A stretch of DNA of 64,000 nt from VBDM01 sp035499735 (GCA_035499735.1 DATJYC010000058.1:1-64000); one strand, 5' to 3'. Numbered from the stretch's first letter, positions 24,388 through 33,569 are shown. Notes: a model not told the origin generated them from the sequence alone. Numbers and translations are program-made.

Positions 24388-25524
24388 CTAGTCACCGAAG
24401 AACTCTCGTACTTTGTCGAACCACCCCTTGGCCCGCGGATTGTGCTTCCCGGGGTCCTCCTGGTTGATCGTCTCGAACTCGCGAAGGAGCTCCTTCTGGC
24501 GCGAGGTGAGCTTCACCGGAGTCTCGACCGCGACGTGGCAGTACAGGTCGCCCGACGCCGAGCCGCGCACGGGACGGATGCCCTTGTTGCGCAGGCGGAA
24601 CGTCTGCCCGGTCTGCGTCTCGGGCGGGATCTGGATCGTCGCGTGGCCGTCGAGCGTGGGAATCTCGAGCTCGCCGCCGAGCGCCGCCGTGGCGAAGCTG
24701 ATCGGCATCTCGCAATGCAGGTCCGCGCCGTCGCGCTGGAACACGGGATGCTGCTTGAGGTTCACCACGACGTACAGGTCGCCGTGCGGGCCGCCGTTGA
24801 GCCCGGCTTCGCCCTCGCCGGTGAGCCGGATGCGGTCGTCCTGGTCCACACCGGCGGGAATCTTCACCGACAGCGTCTTCGATTTCTTCACGCGCCCCGC
24901 GCCGTGGCACGCCGTGCACGGGTCGGTGACGACCTTGCCGGTGCCGTGGCACGTCGGACAGGTCTGCTGGATGGAGAAGAAGCCTTGCGAGACGCGGACC
25001 TCGCCGCGCCCGTGGCAGGTGCCGCATTGCTTGGGCGACGTGCCCGGCTTGGCGCCCGTGCCGTGGCACGCCTCGCAGTCGTCCATCGTGGGAATGCGGA
25101 TCTTCACCTCGGCGCCGCGCGCCGCGTCCTCGAGCGTGAGCTCCAGGTTGTAGCGCAGGTCCGCGCCGCGATACACGCCGTTGCTGCGGCCGCCGCGTCC
25201 CTGCTGGCCGAATATCTCGCCGAAGATGTCGCCGAACGCATCCGCGAATCCGCCGAAGCCCTGCTGGCCCGCACCCGCGCCCGCGAATCCCGCGGACGCA
25301 TCCACGCCGGCATGCCCGAACTGGTCGTAAGCCGCGCGCTTGCGTGCGTCGGTGAGGACCTCGTAGGCCTCCTTCGCTTCCTTGAATTTCGCCTCAGCGC
25401 CCTTGTCGTCCGGGTTGCGGTCCGGATGGTGCTTCATCGCGAGCTTGCGATACGCCTTCTTGAGGTCGTCCTCGGAGGCGCCGCGCTCGACGCCGAGCAC
25501 CGTGTAGTAGTCGCGTTTTGCCAT
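24388..25524 (-). CDS. dnaJ: molecular chaperone DnaJ
   Basis: A 378-residue type I Hsp40. A J-domain (residues 1-70, with HPDRN), a Gly/Phe-rich linker, a zinc domain with four CxxCxGxG repeats (CEACHGTG, CGTCHGRG, CPTCHGTG, CTACHGAG) and the C-terminal client-binding domains are all present. It stimulates DnaK ATPase and delivers unfolded substrates. The start MAKRDYYTVLG at 25524 is chosen over an ATG 21 bp upstream because it matches the family N-terminus. It follows dnaK after two intergenic hairpins. Confidence 0.97.
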   Translation of the reverse strand: MAKRDYYTVLGVERGASEDDLKKAYRKLAMKHHPDRNPDDKGAEAKFKEAKEAYEVLTDARKRAAYDQFGHAGVDASAGFAGAGAGQQGFGGFADAFGDIFGEIFGQQGRGGRSNGVYRGADLRYNLELTLEDAARGAEVKIRIPTMDDCEACHGTGAKPGTSPKQCGTCHGRGEVRVSQGFFSIQQTCPTCHGTGKVVTDPCTACHGAGRVKKSKTLSVKIPAGVDQDDRIRLTGEGEAGLNGGPHGDLYVVVNLKQHPVFQRDGADLHCEMPISFATAALGGELEIPTLDGHATIQIPPETQTGQTFRLRNKGIRPVRGSASGDLYCHVAVETPVKLTSRQKELLREFETINQEDPGKHNPRAKGWFDKVREFFGD

Positions 25525-25562
25525 GAATTGCTCTGTCCCCTGCATCCCGCAAGACGCGGAAA

Positions 25563-25607
25563 GGCCGAGTTAGGCGTCGCGGCGTTTTGCGACGCTTGAA
25601 CTCGGCC
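25563..25607 (-). terminator. intergenic hairpin 2 between dnaK and dnaJ
   Basis: GGCCGAGTT (25563-25571) pairs with AACTCGGCC (25599-25607), and inside it GCGTCGC (25574-25580) pairs with GCGACGC (25589-25595), closing on a GGCGTTTT loop. No T-run follows on the - strand, so this is more likely an mRNA-stability or partial attenuation structure than a full terminator. Confidence 0.5.
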
Positions 25608-25608
25608 A

Positions 25609-25667
25609 GATATTCCGTCGCGCGGTTGTGCGGCGACTACTCCACCGCATCACCGCGACGGAATATC
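25609..25667 (-). terminator. intergenic hairpin 1 at the dnaK stop
   Basis: GATATTCCGTCGCG (25609-25622) is perfectly complementary to CGCGACGGAATATC (25654-25667), with a 31-bp loop. The right arm overlaps the dnaK stop codon. Together with the second hairpin it could reduce read-through from dnaK into dnaJ or protect the dnaK 3' end. Confidence 0.5.
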
Positions 25668-27618
25668 ACTTCTTGTCGGACTTCACTTCCGTGAATTCCG
25701 CGTCCACCACCTTCTCGTCCTGCTTGCCGCCCTCGCCGCCCTGCGCCGCGCCGGCGCCCTGCGGCCCGGCCTGCGCGCCGCCCTGCGCCGCCTGGGCCTG
25801 GGCGTACATCATCTCACCCAGCTTCTGCGCGGTCTTGCCCAAGTCCTCGGCCTTCGACTCCAGCGCTTCCTTGGTCGCGTCCTTCTGCTTCAGAAGCTCC
25901 TCGGCGCTCTTGAGCGCGGCTTCGATCTTGCCCTTCTCGTCCGCGCCGACCTTGTCGCCGTACTCGCCGAGCGATTTCTGCACGCTGTGCACCAGCGCGT
26001 CGAGCTGGTTGCGCGCCTGCACCGTCTCCATGAGCTTGCGGTCGTCCGCGGCGTGCGCCTCGGCGTCCTTCACCATGCGCTGGATCTCGTCTTCCGACAG
26101 GCCCGAGTTCGCCTTGATGGTGATCTTGTTCTCCTTGCCGGTGGCCTTGTCGCGCGCGCTCACGTGCAGGATGCCGTTGGCGTCGATGTCGAACGTGACC
26201 TCGATCTGCGGCATGCCGCGCGGAGCAGGCGGAATGCCCTCGAGGTTGAACTGCCCTAGGCTCTTGTTGCCCGAGGCCATGTCGCGCTCGCCCTGGAGCA
26301 CGTGGATGGTCACGGCCGACTGGTTGTCGTCGGCGGTCGAGAAAATCTGCTGCGCCTTGGTCGGGATGGTGGTGTTCTTCTGGATGAGCTTGGTGAACAC
26401 CCCACCCAGCGTTTCGATGCCGAGGGAAAGAGGCGTCACGTCCAGCAGCAGTACGTCCTTGACATCGCCCTTCAGCACTCCGCCCTGGACGGCGGCCCCC
26501 ACCGCGACGGCTTCGTCGGGGTTGACGTCCTTCCGGGGCTCCTTGCCGAAAAAGTCCTTCACCGTGTCCTGGACCTTGGGCATGCGCGTCATGCCTCCGA
26601 CCAGGATCACGTCCTCGATGTCGGAGATCTTCAGCCCGGCGTCCTTTAGCGCGATACGGCACGGCTCGACCGTCTTCTCGATCAGGGCCTCCACGAGACT
26701 TTCGAACTTCGCCCGCGTGATCTTGATCGCCAGGTGCTTCGGCCCGCTCTTGTCAGCGGTGATGTAGGGCAGATTGATCTCGGTCTGCTGGCTCGAGGAG
26801 AGCTCGATCTTCGCCTTTTCCGCCGACTCCTTCAGGCGCTGCAGCGCCAGGACGTCGTTCCTCAGATCGATCCCTTGCTCCTTCTTGAATTCGTCGCAGA
26901 GATAGTCGATCAGCCGCTGGTCGAAGTCCTCCCCGCCGAGGAAGGTGTCGCCGTTTGTCGACAGCACTTCGAACTGATGTTCGCCTTCGACCTCGGCGAT
27001 CTCGATGATCGAGATATCGAACGTGCCCCCGCCCAGGTCGTAGACCGCGATCTTTCGGTCGCCTTCCTTCTTGTCCAGGCCAAACGCGAGAGCTGCCGCT
27101 GTCGGCTCGTTGATGATGCGCTTGACCTCGAGACCTGCGATGCGGCCGGCGTCCTTGGTCGCCTGGCGCTGCGAATCGTTGAAATAGGCGTGCACGGTGA
27201 TGACCGCCTCGGTGCACTCCTCGCCGAGATAGTCCTCGGCCGTCTTCTTCATCTTGCGCAGGACCTGCGCCGAGACTTCGGGGGGCGCGATCTTCTTGCC
27301 GCGGATCTCGACCCAAGCGTCGCCGTTGTCTGCCTTGACGATCCCGTAGGGCATGAGGTCGATGTCCTTCTGGACTTCCTTCTCCTCGAAGCGGCGTCCG
27401 ATCAGGCGCTTGACGGCGAATAGGGTGTTCTTCGGATTTGTCACGGCCTGCCGCTTTGCCGGAGCCCCCACGAGGATCTCTCCGTCTTCCATGTAGGCGA
27501 CGATCGACGGCGTGGTGCGCGCGCCCTCCGAGTTCTCGATCACCTTGGGCTTGCCGCCCTCCATGATCGCGACGCAGGAGTTGGTGGTTCCAAGGTCGAT
27601 GCCGATAATCTTTCCCAT
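25666..27618 (-). CDS. dnaK: molecular chaperone DnaK (Hsp70)
   Basis: A 650-residue Hsp70. The ATPase domain begins MGKIIGIDLGTTNSCVAI and includes AYFNDSQRQATKDAGRIAGL and YDLGGGTFDISI. The substrate-binding domain includes LLLDVTPLSLGIETLGG. The C-terminal lid ends with a Gly/Ala/Gln-rich tail and VVDAEFTEV near the end. It works with DnaJ and GrpE, both encoded beside it. A sigma-32-type promoter lies just upstream. Confidence 0.98.
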   Translation of the reverse strand: MGKIIGIDLGTTNSCVAIMEGGKPKVIENSEGARTTPSIVAYMEDGEILVGAPAKRQAVTNPKNTLFAVKRLIGRRFEEKEVQKDIDLMPYGIVKADNGDAWVEIRGKKIAPPEVSAQVLRKMKKTAEDYLGEECTEAVITVHAYFNDSQRQATKDAGRIAGLEVKRIINEPTAAALAFGLDKKEGDRKIAVYDLGGGTFDISIIEIAEVEGEHQFEVLSTNGDTFLGGEDFDQRLIDYLCDEFKKEQGIDLRNDVLALQRLKESAEKAKIELSSSQQTEINLPYITADKSGPKHLAIKITRAKFESLVEALIEKTVEPCRIALKDAGLKISDIEDVILVGGMTRMPKVQDTVKDFFGKEPRKDVNPDEAVAVGAAVQGGVLKGDVKDVLLLDVTPLSLGIETLGGVFTKLIQKNTTIPTKAQQIFSTADDNQSAVTIHVLQGERDMASGNKSLGQFNLEGIPPAPRGMPQIEVTFDIDANGILHVSARDKATGKENKITIKANSGLSEDEIQRMVKDAEAHAADDRKLMETVQARNQLDALVHSVQKSLGEYGDKVGADEKGKIEAALKSAEELLKQKDATKEALESKAEDLGKTAQKLGEMMYAQAQAAQGGAQAGPQGAGAAQGGEGGKQDEKVVDAEFTEVKSDKK

Positions 27619-27660
27619 GGCCTTTCCTTTTGAATTCGCTCGTGAATTACCTGGAAGTCG

Positions 27661-27688
27661 ATATGGGGATCAATCCCCGGAGTTCAAG
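27661..27688 (-). promoter_or_regulatory. sigma-32-type heat-shock promoter for dnaK
   Basis: On the - strand CTTGAA is followed after 14 bp by CCCCATAT, matching the sigma-32 consensus CTTGAA/CCCCATNT almost completely. The -35 box overlaps the grpE stop codon and the -10 box ends about 40 bp before the dnaK start. Confidence 0.75.
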
Positions 27689-28244
27689 CTTGCACGTCCT
27701 TGGGCTTCGCGACCGTCACCAGCGCAGGACGGACCACGCGATCGTGCAGGCTATAGCCCTTCTGCAGGACGTTGATCACCGTGTTCGGCTCCTTTTCCGA
27801 CGGGAGCATGCTGATCGCCTGGTGTCGGTGCGGATCGAACTTTTCCCCGGCCGGATTGATCTCCTTGAGGCCGGCCTTGCCGAATACCGTGTTGAGCTGC
27901 TTGAGAGTCAGCTCGACCCCGCTCTTCAGGGATTCCAGCGACGCCGAGTCGGCCGCGAGGGTGGCTTCCAGCCCGTCCTTTACGGGCAGGAGCTCCACTG
28001 CGACGGACTCGATCGCGTACTTGTACGCGTTAGCGAGCTCGACCGCCGTGCGCTTGCGAATGTTGTCCGCCTCGGCCTTGGCGCGAAGCCAGGCGTCATG
28101 AAGTTGCTGCGCCTTGGCTTCCGCCTGCCGCAGCAAGTCGGCCGGATCGGGCGCCGGCGCGTCGGGGGCTTGGGGCTCCTGGACGGGTGGTTCTCCGATC
28201 TCGCCCGCAGCAGTGGGCGAGCCGGTTTGTTCCGGGTCAGGCAT
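27684..28244 (-). CDS. grpE: nucleotide exchange factor GrpE
   Basis: A 186-residue GrpE. The acidic, Pro/Ala-rich N-terminus precedes a long coiled coil (ADLLRQAEAKAQQLHDAWLR, then ENIRKR-type ADNIRKRTAVE) and the beta-domain ending FDPHRHQAISMLPS and NTVINVLQKGYSLHDRVVRPALV. It exchanges ADP on DnaK. A separate heat-shock promoter lies at the end of the upstream hemH gene. Confidence 0.95.
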   Translation of the reverse strand: MPDPEQTGSPTAAGEIGEPPVQEPQAPDAPAPDPADLLRQAEAKAQQLHDAWLRAKAEADNIRKRTAVELANAYKYAIESVAVELLPVKDGLEATLAADSASLESLKSGVELTLKQLNTVFGKAGLKEINPAGEKFDPHRHQAISMLPSEKEPNTVINVLQKGYSLHDRVVRPALVTVAKPKDVQA

Positions 28245-28302
28245 ACGGTCTCCGCGAGATGGGTTGCGCGCTCGTTCCGGGGCGTTCGTCGCAGTCGATT
28301 GT

Positions 28303-28330
28303 AACTGGGGCTCCCGACTACGATTTCAAG
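28303..28330 (-). promoter_or_regulatory. sigma-32-type promoter for grpE
   Basis: On the - strand CTTGAAA (complete -35) is followed after 13 bp by CCCCAGTT, six of eight positions of the CCCCATNT -10. The -35 overlaps the hemH stop codon. This would allow grpE to be induced by heat separately from hemH. Confidence 0.55.
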
Positions 28331-29363
28331 AGGCTTCGGATCCCGGGCCGAGCCAGCCGAGGAGATGCTGCTTTGCAATGGCTGCCAGCGCCTCGATCCA
28401 TTCGGCGCGTTCGTTGAGACAGGGCAGGAGCCTGAACTCCCCGCCCCCTGCGTCGAGAAAGAGCTTCCTGCCCTCGATTCCGATCTCCTCGAGCGTCTCG
28501 AGGCAATCGGCGACGAACCCCGGGCAGAGGACATCCACCCGTCGCAGCCTCCGCCGACCCCAGTCGACCAGGGTCGTGGCAGTGTAAGGCTCTATCCACG
28601 CCGCGCGGCCGAATCGCGACTGGAAAGCGGCCAGCCACTCCCCCTCCCCGAGGCCTAATCGCCCCGCGAGGAGACGCGCCGTCTGCTGACATTGGCGCGA
28701 ATAGGGGTCGCCCAGGGCGGCGGTGTACTGCGGCAACCCGTGAAAGCTCATGATCAGCCGGTCGGGACGTCCGGACTGCCGCCAGTGCTCCCTCACGAGC
28801 GCGGCCAGCGCGTCGACGTACGCCGGGTGCTCGTGGAACTCCTTGACCCACCTGATCTCCGGAACATTGCGCGTCTTGCGCAGGAATTCCGTGGCGTGGT
28901 CGAGCGCGCTTGCGGTAGTGCTCGCGGCGTACTGGGGGTAGAGAGGGAAGAGCAACACGCGCTCGTGTCCCTCGGACTTGAGTTGGCGGAGCGCTCCCGG
29001 AATCGAGGGCTCGCCGTAGCGCATCGCGAACCCGACCCGGACGTCGTCGCCAAGACGCTCCCCGAGCAAGCGGGCCTGTCTTTCGGTGTGCACCCTGAGC
29101 GGAGAGCCTTCGGGGTACCAGATACTGGCGTATTTTCGAGCCGATCGCGTCGGACGCGTGTTGAGCACGAGGCCGTGCAGGAGCGGCAGCCAGAGCGCCC
29201 GCGGGATCTCGATTACGCGGGGATCGGACAGGAACTGCCGCAGATAGCGCCGCACTGCCTGCGGGGTGGGCGCGTCGGGGGTCCCGAGATTGATGAGCAG
29301 GACCGCTGGCTTCGCGACCCTGCCGCCCGGCGCCTGCGGTTCAGGAAGGTAGTTCGTCCTCAA
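28326..29363 (-). CDS. hemH: ferrochelatase
   Basis: A 345-residue ferrochelatase inserting Fe2+ into protoporphyrin IX. Family segments are AVLLINLGTPDAPTPQAVRRYLRQFLSDPRV, LFPLYPQYAASTTASAL, LIMSFHGLPQ (catalytic His) and VLCPGFVADCLETLEEI. The start is TTG (29363), 6 bp after the hrcA stop, so the two are probably co-transcribed. The hrcA-hemH-grpE order is seen in other betaproteobacteria. Confidence 0.95.
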   Translation of the reverse strand: MRTNYLPEPQAPGGRVAKPAVLLINLGTPDAPTPQAVRRYLRQFLSDPRVIEIPRALWLPLLHGLVLNTRPTRSARKYASIWYPEGSPLRVHTERQARLLGERLGDDVRVGFAMRYGEPSIPGALRQLKSEGHERVLLFPLYPQYAASTTASALDHATEFLRKTRNVPEIRWVKEFHEHPAYVDALAALVREHWRQSGRPDRLIMSFHGLPQYTAALGDPYSRQCQQTARLLAGRLGLGEGEWLAAFQSRFGRAAWIEPYTATTLVDWGRRRLRRVDVLCPGFVADCLETLEEIGIEGRKLFLDAGGGEFRLLPCLNERAEWIEALAAIAKQHLLGWLGPGSEAS

Positions 29364-29369
29364 ACCTGG

Positions 29370-30389
29370 TCATTGCTGCGAGAGGGCGCTCGACAGCAGC
29401 TTGGCCGTGACGTCGACGATCGGGATCACGCGCTCGTACGCCATGCGCGTCGGCCCGATCACGCCGACGGTACCGAGAACCTGTCCGTCGACTTCGTAGG
29501 GTGCCGTCACCACGCTGCACTCGTCGAGGGGCGCGATACCGGATTCGCCGCCGATGAAGATCTGGACACCCTGCGCGCGCGTGCTGAGCTCGAGGATCTG
29601 TATGAGCACCGTTTTCTTTTCGAACAGCTCGAAGAGCTCCCGCAGGCGCGACATGTTGGAGGCGAGATCGTGCGAGTCGAGCAGGTTTCTCTCCCCGGAC
29701 ACGACGTAGTTGGTGGTCGACTGCGACACGGCCTCGTTGCCCGCCTCGAGAGCCGCCGTCATGAGCTGCGTCATGTCCTCCCTGAGCTGCTTCATCTCTG
29801 CGTGGATTCGGCCGCGGATTTCCTCGAAGGTCAGACCGGAGTAGCTCTGATTCAGAAAATTGGCCGCGGCCGTCAGCTCCGACGGCGTGTAGGCCTTCTC
29901 GGTGAACAGTATCCTGTTCTGCACGTCGCCTTCGGGCGTGACGATGATGAGCAGCACGCGCTTGTCGGACAGCGCCAGGAACTCCATGTGACGGAACGCC
30001 GGCGTCTTGCGCTTGTTCGTCACCACGACGCCGGCGAAGTGGGTGAGATCCGAGAGAAGCTGCGAGGCGGCGCTGATCACCCGCTGCGGGTGATCCGGAT
30101 GAAGGTTGACCTCGAGCTGGTTGATCTCGACGCGATCGAGCTCCTTTATGGTGAGCAACGTGTCCACGAAGAAGCGGTAGCCGCGGTTCGTGGGCACCCG
30201 GCCCGCGGAGGTGTGAGGACTCGCGACGAAGCCCAGCTGCTCGAGATCGGCCATCACGTTGCGGATGGTGGCCGGGCTAAGGTCCAGGCCCGAATAGCGC
30301 GACAGGGCGCGCGAGCCGACCGGTTCGCCCTCGGCGATGTATCGCTCCACCAGCGTCTTGAGGAGCATCTGTGCACGGCGGTCCAGCAT
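29370..30389 (-). CDS. hrcA: heat-inducible transcriptional repressor HrcA
   Basis: A 339-residue HrcA. The winged-helix N-terminus reads LDRRAQMLLKTLVERYIAEGEPVGSRALSR and SPATIRNVMADLEQLGF, followed by SPHTSAGRVPTNRGYRFFVD. The C-terminal domain follows normally. It represses class I heat-shock genes by binding CIRCE (TTAGCACTC-N9-GAGTGCTAA). I find no CIRCE copy in the intergenic regions of this cluster, so its target lies elsewhere. The ATG at 30389 is chosen by family alignment over a 63-codon upstream extension. Confidence 0.95.
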   Translation of the reverse strand: MLDRRAQMLLKTLVERYIAEGEPVGSRALSRYSGLDLSPATIRNVMADLEQLGFVASPHTSAGRVPTNRGYRFFVDTLLTIKELDRVEINQLEVNLHPDHPQRVISAASQLLSDLTHFAGVVVTNKRKTPAFRHMEFLALSDKRVLLIIVTPEGDVQNRILFTEKAYTPSELTAAANFLNQSYSGLTFEEIRGRIHAEMKQLREDMTQLMTAALEAGNEAVSQSTTNYVVSGERNLLDSHDLASNMSRLRELFELFEKKTVLIQILELSTRAQGVQIFIGGESGIAPLDECSVVTAPYEVDGQVLGTVGVIGPTRMAYERVIPIVDVTAKLLSSALSQQ

Positions 30390-30486
30390 GGCTTCCGATT
30401 CTACCGAATCGGCCTCGTTTGGGGTTTGTTCACGCTTGCACGCTCCGTCTTTTGTCACCTCTGCAGGGTCATGATCTAATGGCGGA

Positions 30487-31356
30487 ATGCCCGCTTTCAA
30501 GACCGTTGCCCTGATCGGCCGCCATCCGTCCGCAGGCGTGGCGACCGCGCTCGCCGCCTTGGGCGAGTACCTGCGCAAGAAGGGGTGCGCCGTGCTCGTG
30601 GAAAGCGAAACCGCCGCGACTCACGGAGTTTCCGCCTTCCCGGCCGCCGACTACGCGGAGATCGGCGCGCGAGCCGACCTCGTGGTAGTCCAGGGAGGAG
30701 ACGGGAGCATGTTGAGCGCCGCGCGAAACCTGGCCGGCCGGGACGTGCCCCTGGTCGGCGTAAACCAGGGGCGACTCGGGTTCATGACCGATATCGCCTC
30801 TTCCAAGATGATCGACGTGATGGCCGAGATCCTCGCGGGCAGGCACGCGATCGAGGAACGAACGATGCTTTCTGCCGAGGTGCGCCGCGAGGGGCGAGTA
30901 GCGCTCGACGTGCTCGCGCTCAACGACGTGGTGGTGAACAAGGGTTCCGTCGGGCGCCTGATCGAGTTCGTGGTAAACATCGATTCCGAGTTCGTCTACG
31001 ATTTACGCGCGGACGGCCTGATCGTCGCGACGCCAACCGGCTCGACGGCGTACGCTCTCTCGTCGGACGGACCCATAGTCCAGCCGAGCGTGCCGGGATT
31101 CGCGCTGGTTCCGATCTCGCCCCACACCTTGTCCAACAGGCCCATCATGGTCAGCGACCGGTCGATGATCGAGATCTCGCTGAAGCGTGCCGACGACGCG
31201 CGGCTTCACTTCGACGGCCAATTGCAGTGCGATCTTCGGGAAGGAGACCGGGTCGCCATCCGGCGCGCCCCTCACACCATCAAGTTCGTGCACCCTCCGG
31301 GGTACAGCTACTTCGCGATGCTGCGCGAGAAGCTGCACTGGAGCGAAGGCCTCTGA
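30487..31356 (+). CDS. nadK: NAD kinase
   Basis: A 289-residue NAD kinase making NADP+. It shows the VVVQGGDGSMLSAAR motif (GGDG, near residue 66), VGVNQGRLGFMTDI, LNDVVVNKG and DGLIVATPTGSTAYALSSDGPIV. It diverges from hrcA and is followed by recN after 6 bp, an order common in proteobacteria. Confidence 0.96.
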   Translation: MPAFKTVALIGRHPSAGVATALAALGEYLRKKGCAVLVESETAATHGVSAFPAADYAEIGARADLVVVQGGDGSMLSAARNLAGRDVPLVGVNQGRLGFMTDIASSKMIDVMAEILAGRHAIEERTMLSAEVRREGRVALDVLALNDVVVNKGSVGRLIEFVVNIDSEFVYDLRADGLIVATPTGSTAYALSSDGPIVQPSVPGFALVPISPHTLSNRPIMVSDRSMIEISLKRADDARLHFDGQLQCDLREGDRVAIRRAPHTIKFVHPPGYSYFAMLREKLHWSEGL

Positions 31357-31362
31357 CGCGAA

Positions 31363-33024
31363 ATGCTCGTCAACCTTTCGATCCGGGATTTCGCAATAGT
31401 CGACAGACTGGAGCTGGAGTTTCGCCCCGGCTTCACTGCGCTGACCGGCGAGACCGGCGCCGGCAAGTCCATTCTAATCGACGCGCTCTCCCTGGCGCTC
31501 GGCGAGCGCGCGGGGAGCGAACAGGTGCGCTCGGGCGCGGAGCGTGCCGATGTCGCCGCGGATTTCTCGATCGAAGCCGCGCCGGAACTCGGCCGCTGGC
31601 TCACCGAGCAGGCGCTGGAAGGGGACTCCAACCGGCTGCTCCTGCGGCGCGTAGTGGACCGAAGCGGGCGCTCGCGCGGATTCGTAAACGGCCACGCCGC
31701 CACCGTCAACCAGTTGCGCGAGGCCGGAGAGCGGCTTGTCGACATTCACGGTCAGCATGCGCATCAATCGCTTCTCAGGGCCGAGTCCCAACGGCTGGTT
31801 CTCGATGCTCATGCGGGGCTCGCTCCGCTCGCGCGGGAAGCGGGCGACGCCTACCGCGAGTGGCAGAGGATTTGCCGCGCGCGGCTGGATCACGAGCGCA
31901 ACGCGGCGGCCCGTCTCGCCGAGAGGGAACAGCTCGGCTGGCAGGTGGAGGAGCTGTCCCGCCTCGCGCTGGCACCCGGCGAGTGGGACGCCATCCAGGC
32001 GGAGCACGGGCGGCTGGCGCACGCGGCCAGCCTGATCGAAGGCGCGCGCGACGCGCTCGACCTGCTTTCCGAGTCGGAAGGTGCTGCACTCGGGACGCTG
32101 TCGGGCGCGCTTTCGCGGCTTCGCCCGCTCACGGAGTACGACGCGTCGCTTCGGGAGACCGTCGCGCTCCTCGAGTCCGGCGAGGCGCAGCTGCGGGAGG
32201 CCGCGTATGCGCTGCGCCACTACGCAGATCGGGTAGAGCTCGACCCGGCGCGCCTGCGCGAAGTCGAGCAGCGCCTGGAGGTGGTGCACGGCGCTGCGCG
32301 CAAGCTGCGGGTGAAGCCCGATGCGCTGCCGGAGCTCCTGGTTTCGCTCAAGCTGCGCCTGAAGGACCTGGAGCTTACGTCCGACCTCGAGGCGCTGGCC
32401 AGGCAAGAGCAGTCTGCGCGCTCCCGATACGATGCGCTGGCGTCCAGGCTCTCTTCCGAACGCGGCAAAGCAGCGGCCAAGCTCAGCCGCGAGGTCAATG
32501 CCGCGATGAAGGAGCTCGCGATGTCCGGGGGGCGCTTCGAGATAGAGCTGCGCTCGCTTCTTCCCGATGGAAGCGCAGGGGGCAACGAGCAGGTCGAGTT
32601 TCTCGTATCGACCAACCCCGGCACCGAGCCGCGTTCGCTCGCCAAGGTGGCATCCGGGGGCGAGCTCTCGCGCATCAGCCTTGCGATCCAGGTGATCACC
32701 AGCAAGGCCGCTGCGGTTCCGACGCTGATTTTCGACGAGGTCGACGCTGGAATCGGTGGGGCGGTGGCTGAGGTCGTCGGCCGAAAGCTGAGGACGCTGG
32801 GCGAGGAGCGCCAGGTCCTGTGCGTGACGCATTTGCCGCAGGTGGCTGCCCAGGCCCGCGAGCAGTGGTCGGTCGCCAAGAACGTGGAAGGCGGCGGTTC
32901 GCGAAGCCGCGTATCGGTGCTCGACCAGAAGTCGCGGATAGAAGAGATCGCACGCATGCTGGGTGGCGTGGCAATCACGCCCACGACTCGCAAGCATGCG
33001 GCGGAGATGCTAGGGTTGCGGTAA
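31363..33024 (+). CDS. recN: DNA repair protein RecN
   Basis: A 553-residue SMC-like protein. The N-terminal ATPase half contains the Walker A GETGAGKSILIDALSLALG (residues ~30-48). A central coiled-coil region carries many Leu/Arg/Glu heptads. The C-terminal half holds the ABC signature (KVASGGELSRISLAIQ) and Walker B (TLIFDEVDAGIGG). It acts in double-strand-break repair. It is probably co-transcribed with nadK. Confidence 0.96.
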   Translation: MLVNLSIRDFAIVDRLELEFRPGFTALTGETGAGKSILIDALSLALGERAGSEQVRSGAERADVAADFSIEAAPELGRWLTEQALEGDSNRLLLRRVVDRSGRSRGFVNGHAATVNQLREAGERLVDIHGQHAHQSLLRAESQRLVLDAHAGLAPLAREAGDAYREWQRICRARLDHERNAAARLAEREQLGWQVEELSRLALAPGEWDAIQAEHGRLAHAASLIEGARDALDLLSESEGAALGTLSGALSRLRPLTEYDASLRETVALLESGEAQLREAAYALRHYADRVELDPARLREVEQRLEVVHGAARKLRVKPDALPELLVSLKLRLKDLELTSDLEALARQEQSARSRYDALASRLSSERGKAAAKLSREVNAAMKELAMSGGRFEIELRSLLPDGSAGGNEQVEFLVSTNPGTEPRSLAKVASGGELSRISLAIQVITSKAAAVPTLIFDEVDAGIGGAVAEVVGRKLRTLGEERQVLCVTHLPQVAAQAREQWSVAKNVEGGGSRSRVSVLDQKSRIEEIARMLGGVAITPTTRKHAAEMLGLR

Positions 33025-33064
33025 TATTCTCAGGTCAGGGAATCGGGTATCCGGAAGGCCAAAG

Positions 33065-33433
33065 ATGCGTCGGGCATGTTCTCAACGAGGAGTGAGCCAG
33101 ATCGTCCTGCTCCTGCTGCTCGCGGTTGCTCTTGGCGTAGCGTACATCGCGATAGATCTGTACTCCGGGGGCGAGAAGGACATGGCGTATGTGGAGACTC
33201 GCGGGACGCAGATGGCTTCCGCTTTGTCGGCCTTCAAGAGGGATCTGGGTTCCTACCCCGACGCTCTGGACAAGCTCGTGCCCAAGTATGTTCTCTCGGT
33301 GGCGAAGTGCCCGGGGGGTGCTCCGATGGAGTATGTCTCCTCGTCGGGCGAATACACGCTCTCGTGCACACACGTGGTCTTCAAGTACCTTCCGTACAGC
33401 TACGACTCTCGCTCCAAGCGCTGGGGCGGGTGA
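33065..33433 (+). CDS. small type IV pilin-like / GspG-like membrane protein
   Basis: A 122-residue protein with one N-terminal hydrophobic helix (SQIVLLLLLAVALGVAYIAIDLY) and a C-terminal soluble part with the sequence FKRDLGSYPDALDKLVPKYV, which resembles the loop region of type II secretion pseudopilins. There is no prepilin GFTLIE site. The three cysteines in the soluble half may form a disulfide. It lies between recN and tRNA-Val. The function is unknown. Confidence 0.6.
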   Translation: MRRACSQRGVSQIVLLLLLAVALGVAYIAIDLYSGGEKDMAYVETRGTQMASALSAFKRDLGSYPDALDKLVPKYVLSVAKCPGGAPMEYVSSSGEYTLSCTHVVFKYLPYSYDSRSKRWGG

Positions 33434-33492
33434 TTCCGTCTCCGTTGGCGTTTGTGCCTCGCCGGGCTTTCCGATAGAATTCAGCGCTCTCC

Positions 33493-33569
33493 AGGCGCGT
33501 AGCTCAGCTGGCTAGAGCATCACCTTGACATGGTGGGGGTCGTTGGTTCGAGTCCAATCGCGCCTACCA
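33493..33569 (+). tRNA. tRNA-Val (GAC)
   Basis: A complete 77-nt cloverleaf: acceptor AGGCGCG pairs with CGCGCCT. The anticodon stem CACCT.. loop reads TTGACAT with anticodon GAC. The T-arm is GTTGGTTCGAGTCCAAT-like, and CCA is encoded. It directly precedes thrS. Confidence 0.97.

Noticed and set aside
30390..30486. CIRCE operator between hrcA and nadK
   Set aside because: No TTAGCACTC-N9-GAGTGCTAA or near match on either strand.
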